This document shows, in pieces, positions 1-5,542 of a DNA stretch of 5,542 bases. The stretch is from JAHJRJ01 sp037443685 (lineage in GTDB: Bacteria > Bacteroidota > Ignavibacteria > UBA10030 > BY39), in contig JBBINX010000111.1 of NCBI GenBank assembly GCA_037443685.1, positions 1 to 5,542 on the forward strand, written 5' to 3'. A program made the translations under genes and the position numbers. Below the pieces are notes generated by a model that was not told the origin of the DNA, did no database searches, and worked only from the letters and a program-made list of their open reading frames with translations. Position 1 is the stretch's first letter, and each line of letters starts with the position of its first letter.

Positions 1-55
1 TTGGGTAAATAGTAATCCACCAGGAAAACAAGATCCTTTGCTTCAATATCTAAAA
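1..55 (+). repeat. Direct repeat, copy 1 (GH18 3' end; pairs with 1713-1767)
   Basis: These 55 bases match positions 1713-1767 without a mismatch and lie in the same reading frame of both genes. Identity stops at base 56, where the encoded residue changes from K to V, and the sequences are unrelated a few codons later. The copy begins at the window edge, so the true repeat probably extends further upstream. The offset between copies is 1712 bp. Confidence 0.95.
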
Positions 56-406
56 GTAGCTGTGAACCAGAATACAACTTTGCTAGTCAGTGATGAAGAA
101 ATTCCTCATAATTTTGAACTTCATCAAAATTATCCAAATCCTTTTAATCCTATTACTACGATTGCTTACACTTTACCATATGATAGCTATGTGCTACTCA
201 AAGTATATAACCTTTTAGGTCAAGAAATTGTAACATTAGTTGACAAATATGAAAGTGCAGGTGAAAAAAATATTACGTGGGATGGGCACAATAATTCTGG
301 TCAAGTTCTTTCTTCGGGAATCTATTTTTACAAGATTAATGTCAAAAATGGATCAGGTAATGTCATCTCATTTCAAATGATAAAAAAAATGACACTCCTC
401 AGATAG
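2..406 (+). CDS. C-terminal part of a GH18 (chitinase-like) protein with a type IX sorting domain (5' end outside the window)
   Basis: The reading frame is open from the window edge to a TAG stop, giving 134 visible residues. The first 18 residues (from WVNSNPPGKQDPLLQYLK) are identical to the end of the GH18 domain in the complete gene downstream, so the missing upstream part is very probably a GH18 catalytic domain. After a short linker, about residues 38-134 form a type IX secretion C-terminal sorting domain. It shows NYPNPFNP near residues 43-50, then YNLLGQE, an AG...WDG stretch, SGIYFYK, and a basic KKMTLLR-like end. In this family the domain targets a Sec-exported protein to the outer-membrane type IX machinery for release or surface attachment. 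A strong terminator follows 38 bp later. The sorting domain is seen directly; the GH18 identity is inferred from the shared tail. There is no real start codon inside the window. Confidence 0.9.
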   Translation, partial: WVNSNPPGKQDPLLQYLKVAVNQNTTLLVSDEEIPHNFELHQNYPNPFNPITTIAYTLPYDSYVLLKVYNLLGQEIVTLVDKYESAGEKNITWDGHNNSGQVLSSGIYFYKINVKNGSGNVISFQMIKKMTLLR

Positions 407-443
407 TTGTAAAAAACTGTTGGTTATTAACAAAGGTAATTTT

Positions 444-473
444 AAGCCCCTGTACTTAAGGGGCTTTTTTTTT
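444..473 (+). terminator. Intrinsic (rho-independent) terminator after the first GH18 gene
   Basis: An 8-bp perfect stem (AAGCCCCT at 444-451 with AGGGGCTT at 459-466) encloses a 7-base loop. A run of nine T (465-473) overlaps the stem's last pairs. The hairpin sits 38 bp after the TAG stop of the first gene and on the right strand. It suggests that the first GH18 gene ends its own transcript and that the second gene has a separate promoter. Confidence 0.92.
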
Positions 474-488
474 CTTCAATAATTTGAT

Positions 489-517
489 TTTGCTGTATCA
501 ATTTGTATATTAATTTG
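489..517 (+). promoter_or_regulatory. Candidate Bacteroidota-type promoter for the complete GH18 gene
   Basis: TTTG at 489-492 and TTAATTTG at 510-517 are 17 bp apart. They resemble the Bacteroidota housekeeping pattern (TTTG near -33 and TAnnTTTG near -7) with one mismatch in the second box and a slightly short spacer. The pair lies between the upstream terminator and the start codon at 553, where a promoter is expected. The region is AT-rich, so chance matches are likely. Confidence 0.25.
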
Positions 518-552
518 TAATAGAAAAATAATATAAAACAAGGAAATGTAAA

Positions 553-2544
553 ATGAGCAAAATATTGAACACTTTATTTCTTTTTATTATTTTATTTTTA
601 ATTTTTAATCAAACAATTTGTTTACAGACTTTATCTCCCCTGAAGGTAGTAGCGTATTATCCAACGTGGTCGGTATGCACGTATGAACCTCAAAAAGTGG
701 ATTGGAAGGCAATGACTCATTTTATTTGGTTTACATCCGAGCCTTCATATACTTTTCCATACATAAGAGAGTTAGTAGATTCACCGTTAGGACGATCGGA
801 TTCAATGATATTGGAATGCGGTGGTTCTTCAATTACAGGAACATGGCGTGGTTGGTGCTTTAATTCTGCATCAAATAATAATACGAACGGTTTAACACAT
901 CTATCAATAGCCAGAGATTCGGCAAATGCAAACGGTGTTAAAATTATTCTTTGTTTAGGTGGAGAAGTAGGAACGAATGCTACAATAATGAGTTGGATAG
1001 TTGCTGATACGACACGGCAGGATATATATATAAATCATACTTTTGAATATATGAAACGAAAAGGATTTCACGGAATAGATATTAATTGGGAATATCCACC
1101 GACATCACAAAAAGCTCTAACAGAGCGATTTCTAATTAAGTGGCGTGAAAAACTAAACACAATGAATCCGCCCGGTTGGTTGAGTCATACTGCACCTGCT
1201 TGGTATTCGGATTGGATAAACCGCTTTTCACCCGCAGTGGCAAATGCTACACTTGATGGATTTCTACTTATGGCATACGGTATGGGTGCGGCATCTTATT
1301 CAGGGTTTAATGCACCATTGGCTCGACCTTCTGTAACAACATATCCAAACTATAATGCTTGGACACTTGACAATTACGGGCCAAAACAAATGAAACAGGC
1401 TGGTTACGACTCCTCAAAAATTATTAAGTTAATACCTTTTGAAACAGCCGAATGGACAAGTGTAGATGGACCCGGACAGTTACGCAGCGGATTACCGAGC
1501 TTTGGTAGTTATAGTAATGTTCTTGCTAAGAAGGCTCAATTTCCGTCAAGTTTCCGTTGGGACACTGAATCTAAAGTTCCTTGGCTTGGATTTACCGAGG
1601 GTGGAATCAAACGATTTATTTCTTATGAAGATAGTGTTTCGATACACGAGAAGGTGAAGAATGCACGACAACACGGTATTGGCGGTGTAGGTGTTTGGGA
1701 GTTGTGGAGAGGTTGGGTAAATAGTAATCCACCAGGAAAACAAGATCCTTTGCTTCAATATCTAAAAAAGGCCGTAGGTAAAACATCATCCAACGTGAGT
1801 AAGCCTAAAATTAAGGGCAATATCTTTTACGATAAAAATGGTGATGGCATACGACAAATCAATGAACCTTTAGTGCCAGCTTGGATTGTGAAACTTACTG
1901 GTTATCTAACTTTGAGTGCTATTACTGATGTAGTAGGGAAGTATAGTTTTGATTCAATACCTCTGGGTACATATATCGTGAGTCTTGAATCCAAACCACA
2001 CTGGCAGATCACAATGCCAAATTCTTTAGGAACCTATAACGTAACAATTACTAGCACTGACGATAGTGTTGTATGTAATTTTGGAGTATTTGCAAATGAT
2101 GTAACTGAAGTTATTCTATCAGGTGGATGGAACCTCGTTTCAATACCCAAGAAATTGCAGAATACTAATGTAAAAAACGTTTTTCCTACGGCTATCTCAT
2201 CCCTGTTCGGTTTTACAGGTGGTTACACTGAAGTAAATACTTTAGAATATGGTAAAGGTTATTTCGCGAAATTTTCTACACAACAAACATTATTTTTTGC
2301 TGGGGAGACATTTTTGATTGATACAGTTAACGTAATTGAGGGGTGGAATCTTATCGGTTCGTTAAGTAAGCAAGTACTAGTTAGCAATATTTTCATTTCT
2401 CCGCCGACTAATATACGATCCGATTTTTGGTATTTAAATCAAGGATACCAAAAAGTTGATACTATTAAATCTGGTTATGGTTACTGGGTAAAATTTTCTC
2501 AACCGGGTTACATTATTCTTCGAGCTAATTCGTTGTCGAATTAA
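553..2544 (+). CDS. Secreted GH18 chitinase-like protein with SdrD B-like domain and two C-terminal GWNL repeats
   Basis: The product has 663 residues. Residues 1 to about 24 are a Sec signal peptide (lysine, a long hydrophobic core, then polar); C23 is not in a convincing lipobox. The GH18 TIM barrel spans about 30-405: LKVVAYYPTW opens strand 1, CLGG (134-137) stands where SxGG is usual, HGIDINWEYP (173-182) is the catalytic signature, MAYG (240-243) is the strand-6 motif and VWEL (381-384) the strand-8 motif. E180 (acid/base) and D176 are kept, but the third Asp is N178 and the Asp usual after MxY is G243. Residues 420-513 form an SdrD B-like domain with a calcium-loop pattern (DKNGDG at 427-432, E438). 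Two GWNL...GYxxKF modules fill 520-658. There is no type IX sorting domain. AGGA lies 8 bases before the ATG. The family hydrolyses beta-1,4-linked GlcNAc polymers; activity here is uncertain because of the substitutions. Confidence 0.93.
   Translation: MSKILNTLFLFIILFLIFNQTICLQTLSPLKVVAYYPTWSVCTYEPQKVDWKAMTHFIWFTSEPSYTFPYIRELVDSPLGRSDSMILECGGSSITGTWRGWCFNSASNNNTNGLTHLSIARDSANANGVKIILCLGGEVGTNATIMSWIVADTTRQDIYINHTFEYMKRKGFHGIDINWEYPPTSQKALTERFLIKWREKLNTMNPPGWLSHTAPAWYSDWINRFSPAVANATLDGFLLMAYGMGAASYSGFNAPLARPSVTTYPNYNAWTLDNYGPKQMKQAGYDSSKIIKLIPFETAEWTSVDGPGQLRSGLPSFGSYSNVLAKKAQFPSSFRWDTESKVPWLGFTEGGIKRFISYEDSVSIHEKVKNARQHGIGGVGVWELWRGWVNSNPPGKQDPLLQYLKKAVGKTSSNVSKPKIKGNIFYDKNGDGIRQINEPLVPAWIVKLTGYLTLSAITDVVGKYSFDSIPLGTYIVSLESKPHWQITMPNSLGTYNVTITSTDDSVVCNFGVFANDVTEVILSGGWNLVSIPKKLQNTNVKNVFPTAISSLFGFTGGYTEVNTLEYGKGYFAKFSTQQTLFFAGETFLIDTVNVIEGWNLIGSLSKQVLVSNIFISPPTNIRSDFWYLNQGYQKVDTIKSGYGYWVKFSQPGYIILRANSLSN
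1713..1767 (+). repeat. Direct repeat, copy 2 (inside the complete GH18 gene; pairs with 1-55)
   Basis: This stretch is identical to bases 1-55 and encodes the last residues of the GH18 domain (W388 to K405). Eighteen codons without one synonymous difference argue for recent duplication or gene conversion rather than protein-level conservation. The identity ends close to the border between the GH18 domain and the linker to the next domain. Confidence 0.95.
2110..2325 (+). repeat. GWNL...GYFAKF module, copy 1 (protein-level repeat)
   Basis: It encodes about residues 520-591. It begins VILSGGWNLVS, passes an FTGGY segment and ends with YGKGYFAKF (566-574) and an AGE turn. The layout GWNL, then YxxGY, then GxGYxxKF matches the next 67 residues, so the two form an internal tandem repeat. 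DNA identity between the copies is low, so the duplication is old. I know such modules by pattern from secreted proteins of Ignavibacteria-like genomes; their function is not established to my knowledge. Confidence 0.75.
2326..2529 (+). repeat. GWNL...GYWVKF module, copy 2 (protein-level repeat, C-terminal)
   Basis: It encodes about residues 592-659. It begins VNVIEGWNLIG, has YLNQGY in the middle and SGYGYWVKF (640-648) near the end, parallel to copy 1. The protein stops a few residues after this copy, so the module itself forms the C terminus. In similar secreted proteins a sorting domain would be expected to follow; none does here. Confidence 0.75.
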
Positions 2545-2577
2545 ATCTACACAATTCCTTTTGGATTCCTCCCAACT

Positions 2578-3948
2578 TTATTTCTCTCTATCTGGATGCT
2601 GAATAATTGCTAATTTGTTATGCAGTGTTTTCCGACTAACACCCAATATTTTTGCAGCTTTAGCTTTGTTATTTCCCGTGGATGCGAGTGTTTGTAAAAT
2701 TACCATCCGTTCAGCTTCCTGTGTTGAACAACCAATTGGAATATTAATAGATTCTTGGGATTTTACAGGTTTTTGTAATTTCTTTGGCAAATAATGTAAA
2801 CTAATAACTTCAGAAGGGCAAATCACCACTGCTCTTTCGACAATATTTTTTAATTCTCTTACGTTTCCTGGCCAGTCATAGGCAAATAATAGCCTCGATG
2901 TTTCGTCTGAAAATTTATGAACAGATTTATTATACTTTTTTGCAAACATCTTTAAGAAATAATCAGTTAGTAACGGGAGGTCTTCTTTTCTTTCGCGCAA
3001 TGGGGGTATAAAAATTTCGATAACGCTTAGCCGATAGTAAAGATCTTCACGAAGTTCCTTCGATTGGAGAGCCTCTGTAATGTTTCTATTTGTAGCTGCT
3101 ATCATCCGGACGTCAACTTTTATTTCTTCTCTACCTCCAAGTCTTCTAAATTTTTGAGTCTCAATTACCCGGAGTAATTTTGCTTGTGTATCTAAACTCA
3201 TCTCTCCGATTTCATCAAACAGAAGAGTTCCGTTATTAGCTATTTCGAAAGCACCAAGTTTTTTCTGCAAGGCACCTGTAAAGGCGCCTTTCTCATGTCC
3301 GAATAATTCATTTTCGATGATATCCTTAGGTATGCTCGCACAATTAAGTGCAACAAATGGTTTTGTCTCTCTATCGCTGTATAAATGTAATTGTTTAGCG
3401 ATAACTTCTTTTCCAGTCCCGCTTTCACCGGTTATCAAAACGTTTGTTTGTGATTTCGCGACCAAAGAAACAGCTGAACGGATTTCGCAAATTGCAGAAC
3501 TTTGTCCAATAAGCGCTACACCTGATTCATAAAAGGCATCATCGTTTTCAGCATCTGTTTCAGTAGAATATCCACCATAATTTGTTAGGCCTTTTAATAT
3601 TGACTCTACTAATCTTGGATCGAATAAATCTCCTACGACAAAATCAATTGCACCCGATTGGATTACACGAATTGCGTCTTCGATGAAACCTGTTTTAGCA
3701 CTCACGATGAGTTCAACCGGCAGTTTTTGTTGTTTAATAAATTGAGTTAATTTTAATAAACTATCATCCACACTGTCGCAACGCGCAATGCATACACGGT
3801 GTTTTTTTGTTGTTAATTCTTCTTCTATTTTTTGAATTGAGGTAATATCTTTAATAGAGATACCAGTTCTGTGAAGTTTTGAAGATAGAGTTGAACTTAA
3901 CTCACCATTCAATGAAGCAAAGAGTATGTTATAATTATTCAAGTTCAA
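2578..3948 (-). CDS. Sigma-54-dependent transcriptional activator (NtrC family) with a degenerate receiver domain
   Basis: The product has 456 residues in the NtrC order: receiver (about 6-120), AAA+ (about 145-385), Fis-type helix-turn-helix (about 408-447). The AAA+ part has Walker A GESGTGK (174-180), GAFTGA (221-226), Walker B LLFDE (242-246), ATNRN (285-289), arginines in REDLYYR (300-306) and WPGNVREL (359-366). This is the full set needed to remodel sigma-54 RNA polymerase. The receiver fold is recognisable (AIRVIQSGAIDFV, 92-104), but the acidic pair is S12-L13, the phospho-Asp position is about A55/R56, Thr is S83 and Lys is G106, so two-component phosphorylation looks impossible. 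An in-frame stop at 3970-3972 excludes a longer N terminus. The start is TTG at 3948 or TTG at 3942; the latter lies at a better distance from GGGAAA (3949-3954). No partner kinase is in the window. The targets are unknown. Confidence 0.94.
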   Translation of the reverse strand: MNLNNYNILFASLNGELSSTLSSKLHRTGISIKDITSIQKIEEELTTKKHRVCIARCDSVDDSLLKLTQFIKQQKLPVELIVSAKTGFIEDAIRVIQSGAIDFVVGDLFDPRLVESILKGLTNYGGYSTETDAENDDAFYESGVALIGQSSAICEIRSAVSLVAKSQTNVLITGESGTGKEVIAKQLHLYSDRETKPFVALNCASIPKDIIENELFGHEKGAFTGALQKKLGAFEIANNGTLLFDEIGEMSLDTQAKLLRVIETQKFRRLGGREEIKVDVRMIAATNRNITEALQSKELREDLYYRLSVIEIFIPPLRERKEDLPLLTDYFLKMFAKKYNKSVHKFSDETSRLLFAYDWPGNVRELKNIVERAVVICPSEVISLHYLPKKLQKPVKSQESINIPIGCSTQEAERMVILQTLASTGNNKAKAAKILGVSRKTLHNKLAIIQHPDREK

Positions 3949-3968
3949 TTTCCCAATAATAATTTCTG

Positions 3969-3980
3969 GTTATAAATATA
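3969..3980 (-). promoter_or_regulatory. Possible -10 region for the sigma-54 activator gene
   Basis: On the minus strand, TATATT (3980-3975) and TATAAC (3974-3969) follow each other 21-32 bases before the TTG start. With the first as the -10 box, transcription would begin near 3968 and the palindrome centred at 4008.5 would lie about 40 bases upstream. No clear -35 box is visible, as expected if an activator replaces it. The surrounding AT richness makes this weak. Confidence 0.25.
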
Positions 3981-3995
3981 GAAATAAAATAATTA

Positions 3996-4021
3996 AAAAA
4001 TGTGATATATACCACATTTTT
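3996..4021. promoter_or_regulatory. Perfect 9-bp inverted repeat resembling a CRP/FNR-family operator
   Basis: AAAAATGTG (3996-4004) and CACATTTTT (4013-4021) are exact reverse complements separated by 8 bases. The core TGTGA-TATATA-CCACA (4001-4016) differs from the CRP consensus TGTGA-N6-TCACA at one position, and the flanking A and T runs also fit. The site lies about 50 bases before the start of the sigma-54 activator and on its promoter side. A weak hairpin role is possible, but the stem is too AT-rich and the loop too long for a good terminator. Confidence 0.55.
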
Positions 4022-4103
4022 GAAAATAATAATTTAAATTTTTTAAATATTTCTTGAAAAACAGACCTTATTGTTCGAAAAATTCATTGTTTCTTTGTTT
4101 TTT

Positions 4104-4150
4104 GCCCCAAAAAGGATTTTTTCAACGTATTTGTTGCCACCGCTTTGGGC
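4104..4150. other. Nested inverted repeats in the spacer between the glycosyltransferase and the activator
   Basis: GCCCCAAA (4104-4111) can pair with TTTGGGC (4144-4150) with one bulged base. Inside it, CAAC (4123-4126) pairs with GTTG (4133-4136) around a 6-base loop. No T run follows on either strand, so it is not a standard intrinsic terminator, although it lies after the glycosyltransferase stop codon. The rest of the 260-bp spacer (3949-4208) holds the palindrome described separately and an all-AT inverted repeat at 4032-4048; no coding region was seen. Confidence 0.25.
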
Positions 4151-4208
4151 TTACTTATTTTGATATTCTTCTATTTATGTCTTGGATAACCCCGATTGAA
4201 GTGTAAAC

Positions 4209-5399
4209 TTACTTGCTTTGAATACTAAAATATTCGTAAACATTCTCCAGAATTATTAAAGCAGCATTCGGTCTTGCAAGTTGCTGAGTAGCTTTGCAGG
4301 CTTGTTTCAGTATCGTAGGTGTTCTAAGAATTCGCTGGAGTTTATAAGAAAGATTCGAAAGATTGATTGCTTTCCAACCAGCTCCGTGTTCAACGATAAT
4401 ATCGGTATTTCGGCTCTCTTGGCCAGGGATAGGGTCAACAATAAGTATCGGTAGTGATTTAGCCATTGCTTCGGCTGATGTAAGTCCGCCCGCTTTAGAG
4501 AGAAGAAGATCAGAAGCATCCATAAATTCGTGCATATTGTCAATGAACCCATAAATGTATGGAGTGACATTTTGGGGGAATTCAAGTTCCTGAATTTCAG
4601 TTTGTGCTTTTACATTCTTTCCACAAACAATTAGCAAGTTGAAATTTATTTTGGCGAACCTAGAAAGCGTCCTGGCAGACTGTTCGACTATTTCCTTCAG
4701 TCGTCCTATACCAAAACCACCTGAAAGTAGCAGTATGGTAAAGTTATTCGCATTTATTCCAAGTTTAATGCGAACATTTTTCTGTTTTTCTTTTGACCGG
4801 AATTCCGGCATTATAGGTATTCCTGTCACACTGATCTTCTCCGCTGGGATTTTTTTTGATTGTAATTGCCAAGCAGACTCTTCATGGTAAACAAAATACC
4901 GTTCAATAATAGGATCGACCCATAGCTGGTGAATATCAAAATCAGTGGTTACAGCGAAGACTGGTGCTGTAATGTCATACTTTCGTAACTCACTCGATAC
5001 GGAGATGTAAGGGAGAAAGTGTGTGCAGATAATGGCGTCTGGCTTCAGTTCCGAAAGCGTTCGAAGATATCGCTTGTAATTGAGATGGTCGAAGGATTTT
5101 ATTATACCTTTTTTCTTATATGATTTCCGTTCCAAATGTTCATAAAGATAACCCCATAACTCTGGGGCACGATTTACTATTTGTAGATAAGATTCAGAAT
5201 ACAATTTTTTAAAAATCTTTGATGTAAATTCTAGCACATCGTGATGTTCGGTGTAAATAGGAAGGTGTGTTAATGGAGCGGTGCGGTGCAATGCTTTTGC
5301 TGCACGGATATGCCCAGCACCTCCCGTGCATGAAAGAATCAGGAAGAAATAAGACCTCACACCCTCGCGCATTTTCTTTTTATGAAGTTCAATATTCAT
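4209..5399 (-). CDS. Glycolipid glycosyltransferase, GT28 / MGDG-synthase (processive diacylglycerol glycosyltransferase) family
   Basis: From the ATG at 5399 the product has 396 residues, a usual length for the family. The N-terminal half resembles MGDG-synthase domains: FLILSCTGGAGHIRAAKAL with GGAGH at 26-30, an ELWGYLYEHL segment, VTTDFDIHQLW (150-160) and VTGIPI (191-196). The C-terminal GT28 half has LLLSGGFGIGR (223-233), GFIDNM (284-289), SKAGGLTSAEA (301-311) and DPIPGQESRN (322-331), the expected nucleotide-sugar site. Such enzymes are membrane-associated and transfer glucose or galactose from a UDP-sugar to diacylglycerol; MurG is a distant relative but fits less well. The frame opens at TTG 5441, with a stop at 5457-5459. 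ATG 5399 is preferred over TTG 5441; ATG 5372 is also possible because relatives start just before the first beta strand. The acceptor and sugar cannot be told from sequence. It lies downstream of the tRNA on the same strand. Confidence 0.9.
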   Translation of the reverse strand: MNIELHKKKMREGVRSYFFLILSCTGGAGHIRAAKALHRTAPLTHLPIYTEHHDVLEFTSKIFKKLYSESYLQIVNRAPELWGYLYEHLERKSYKKKGIIKSFDHLNYKRYLRTLSELKPDAIICTHFLPYISVSSELRKYDITAPVFAVTTDFDIHQLWVDPIIERYFVYHEESAWQLQSKKIPAEKISVTGIPIMPEFRSKEKQKNVRIKLGINANNFTILLLSGGFGIGRLKEIVEQSARTLSRFAKINFNLLIVCGKNVKAQTEIQELEFPQNVTPYIYGFIDNMHEFMDASDLLLSKAGGLTSAEAMAKSLPILIVDPIPGQESRNTDIIVEHGAGWKAINLSNLSYKLQRILRTPTILKQACKATQQLARPNAALIILENVYEYFSIQSK

Positions 5400-5491
5400 T
5401 TCTTTCGTAGGAAATCTAATGAAATGAAAATTTGGATGCAAGGGATTGCATAAAATTTATTATCCCGTAAAAAATTTAGGGCAATATTTTG

Positions 5492-5542
5492 TAGCGGGGG
5501 TAGGACTTGAACCTACAGCCTTTGGGTTATGAGCCCAACGAG
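5492..5542 (-). tRNA. tRNA-Met (CAU), initiator type, 3' part (5' end outside the window)
   Basis: Read on the minus strand, the visible part holds the end of the D stem (CTC), the anticodon stem TTGGG/CCCAA (5538-5534 with 5526-5522) around CTCATAA, and a variable loop AGGCT. The T arm GTAGG-TTCAAGT-CCTAC follows, then the acceptor strand CCCCGCT and discriminator A at 5492. The anticodon is CAT at 5531-5529. Three G-C pairs next to the anticodon loop are the hallmark of initiator tRNA-fMet and argue against elongator Met or tRNA-Ile2. CCA is not encoded (CAA follows), so it would be added after transcription. The D arm and 5' acceptor strand are cut off, so the unpaired 1-72 position of initiators cannot be checked. 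Confidence 0.93.

Noticed and set aside
480..493. Possible sigma-54 -12 box (TTGC at 490-493) before the complete GH18 gene
   Set aside because: The GG required 12 bases upstream is absent (TA at 480-481), so there is no support for direct control by the neighbouring activator.
610..625. Lipoprotein signal at C23 of the GH18 protein
   Set aside because: The residues before the cysteine (Q-T-I) do not match the lipobox pattern, so an ordinary Sec signal peptide is more likely.
1466..1758. Open frames on both strands inside the GH18 gene (1466-1657 plus, 1546-1758 minus)
   Set aside because: They overlap a clearly coding GH18 region in other frames and show no recognisable domain or independent ribosome binding site.
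3240..3532. Open frames within the sigma-54 activator (3240-3428 minus, 3317-3532 plus)
   Set aside because: They lie across the conserved AAA+ motifs of the activator, so they are shadows of that gene.
4032..4048. Inverted repeat ATTTAAA/TTTAAAT
   Set aside because: It consists only of A and T in a very AT-rich stretch and is expected by chance.
4125..4139. Possible sigma-54 promoter on the minus strand (TGGCA at 4139-4135)
   Set aside because: The -24 box is fair, but the expected GC of the -12 box is GT and the preceding TT is AC, so it does not meet the consensus.
4307..4890. Open frames within the glycosyltransferase gene (4307-4585 minus, 4363-4554 and 4639-4890 plus)
   Set aside because: The glycosyltransferase frame carries the conserved motifs throughout; these alternatives have none.
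5462..5480. Small hairpin after the tRNA (CCC-TAAA with TTTA-C-GGG)
   Set aside because: The stem is short and bulged and is not followed by a T run, so it cannot be called a terminator.

Overview
The window looks like chromosome from a member of the Bacteroidota/Ignavibacteriota assemblage. This rests on AT-rich DNA and on a C-terminal sorting domain with the NYPNPFNP, YNLLGQE and SGIYFYK motifs, which are typical of type IX secretion substrates in Ignavibacteria and related lineages. The assignment is by motif style only; no genus can be named from this sequence.

Left half, plus strand: two related secreted family-18 glycoside hydrolases (GH18, chitinase-like) in tandem. Only the tail of the first is present: the last residues of the GH18 barrel followed by a type IX sorting domain. 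It is closed by a strong intrinsic terminator. The second gene is complete (663 aa): signal peptide, GH18 domain, SdrD B-like calcium-binding beta domain, then two copies of a GWNL...GYxxKF module, with no type IX sorting domain. The two genes share 55 identical bases at the end of the GH18 domain and diverge almost immediately after it. This points to recent duplication or gene conversion of the catalytic part combined with different C-terminal modules. In the complete copy, several residues of the GH18 catalytic network are replaced although the acid/base glutamate remains.

Right half, minus strand, read right to left: the 3' part of an initiator-type tRNA-Met(CAU), a GT28/MGDG-synthase-like glycolipid glycosyltransferase, a 260-bp AT-rich spacer, and an NtrC-type sigma-54 activator. 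The activator has an intact AAA+ engine (Walker A, GAFTGA, Walker B) and a Fis-type helix-turn-helix, but its receiver domain lacks the acidic pair, the phospho-acceptor aspartate and the conserved lysine. The spacer in front of it carries a palindrome, TGTGA-N6-CCACA, that differs by one base from the CRP consensus. It lies at a distance that would suit a class II activator site if the predicted promoter is right.

The activator and the complete GH18 gene converge with 33 bp between their stop codons. Nothing in the window proves that the activator controls the hydrolases: no convincing sigma-54 promoter was seen in front of the complete GH18 gene. No insertion sequence, CRISPR array or phage gene was seen.
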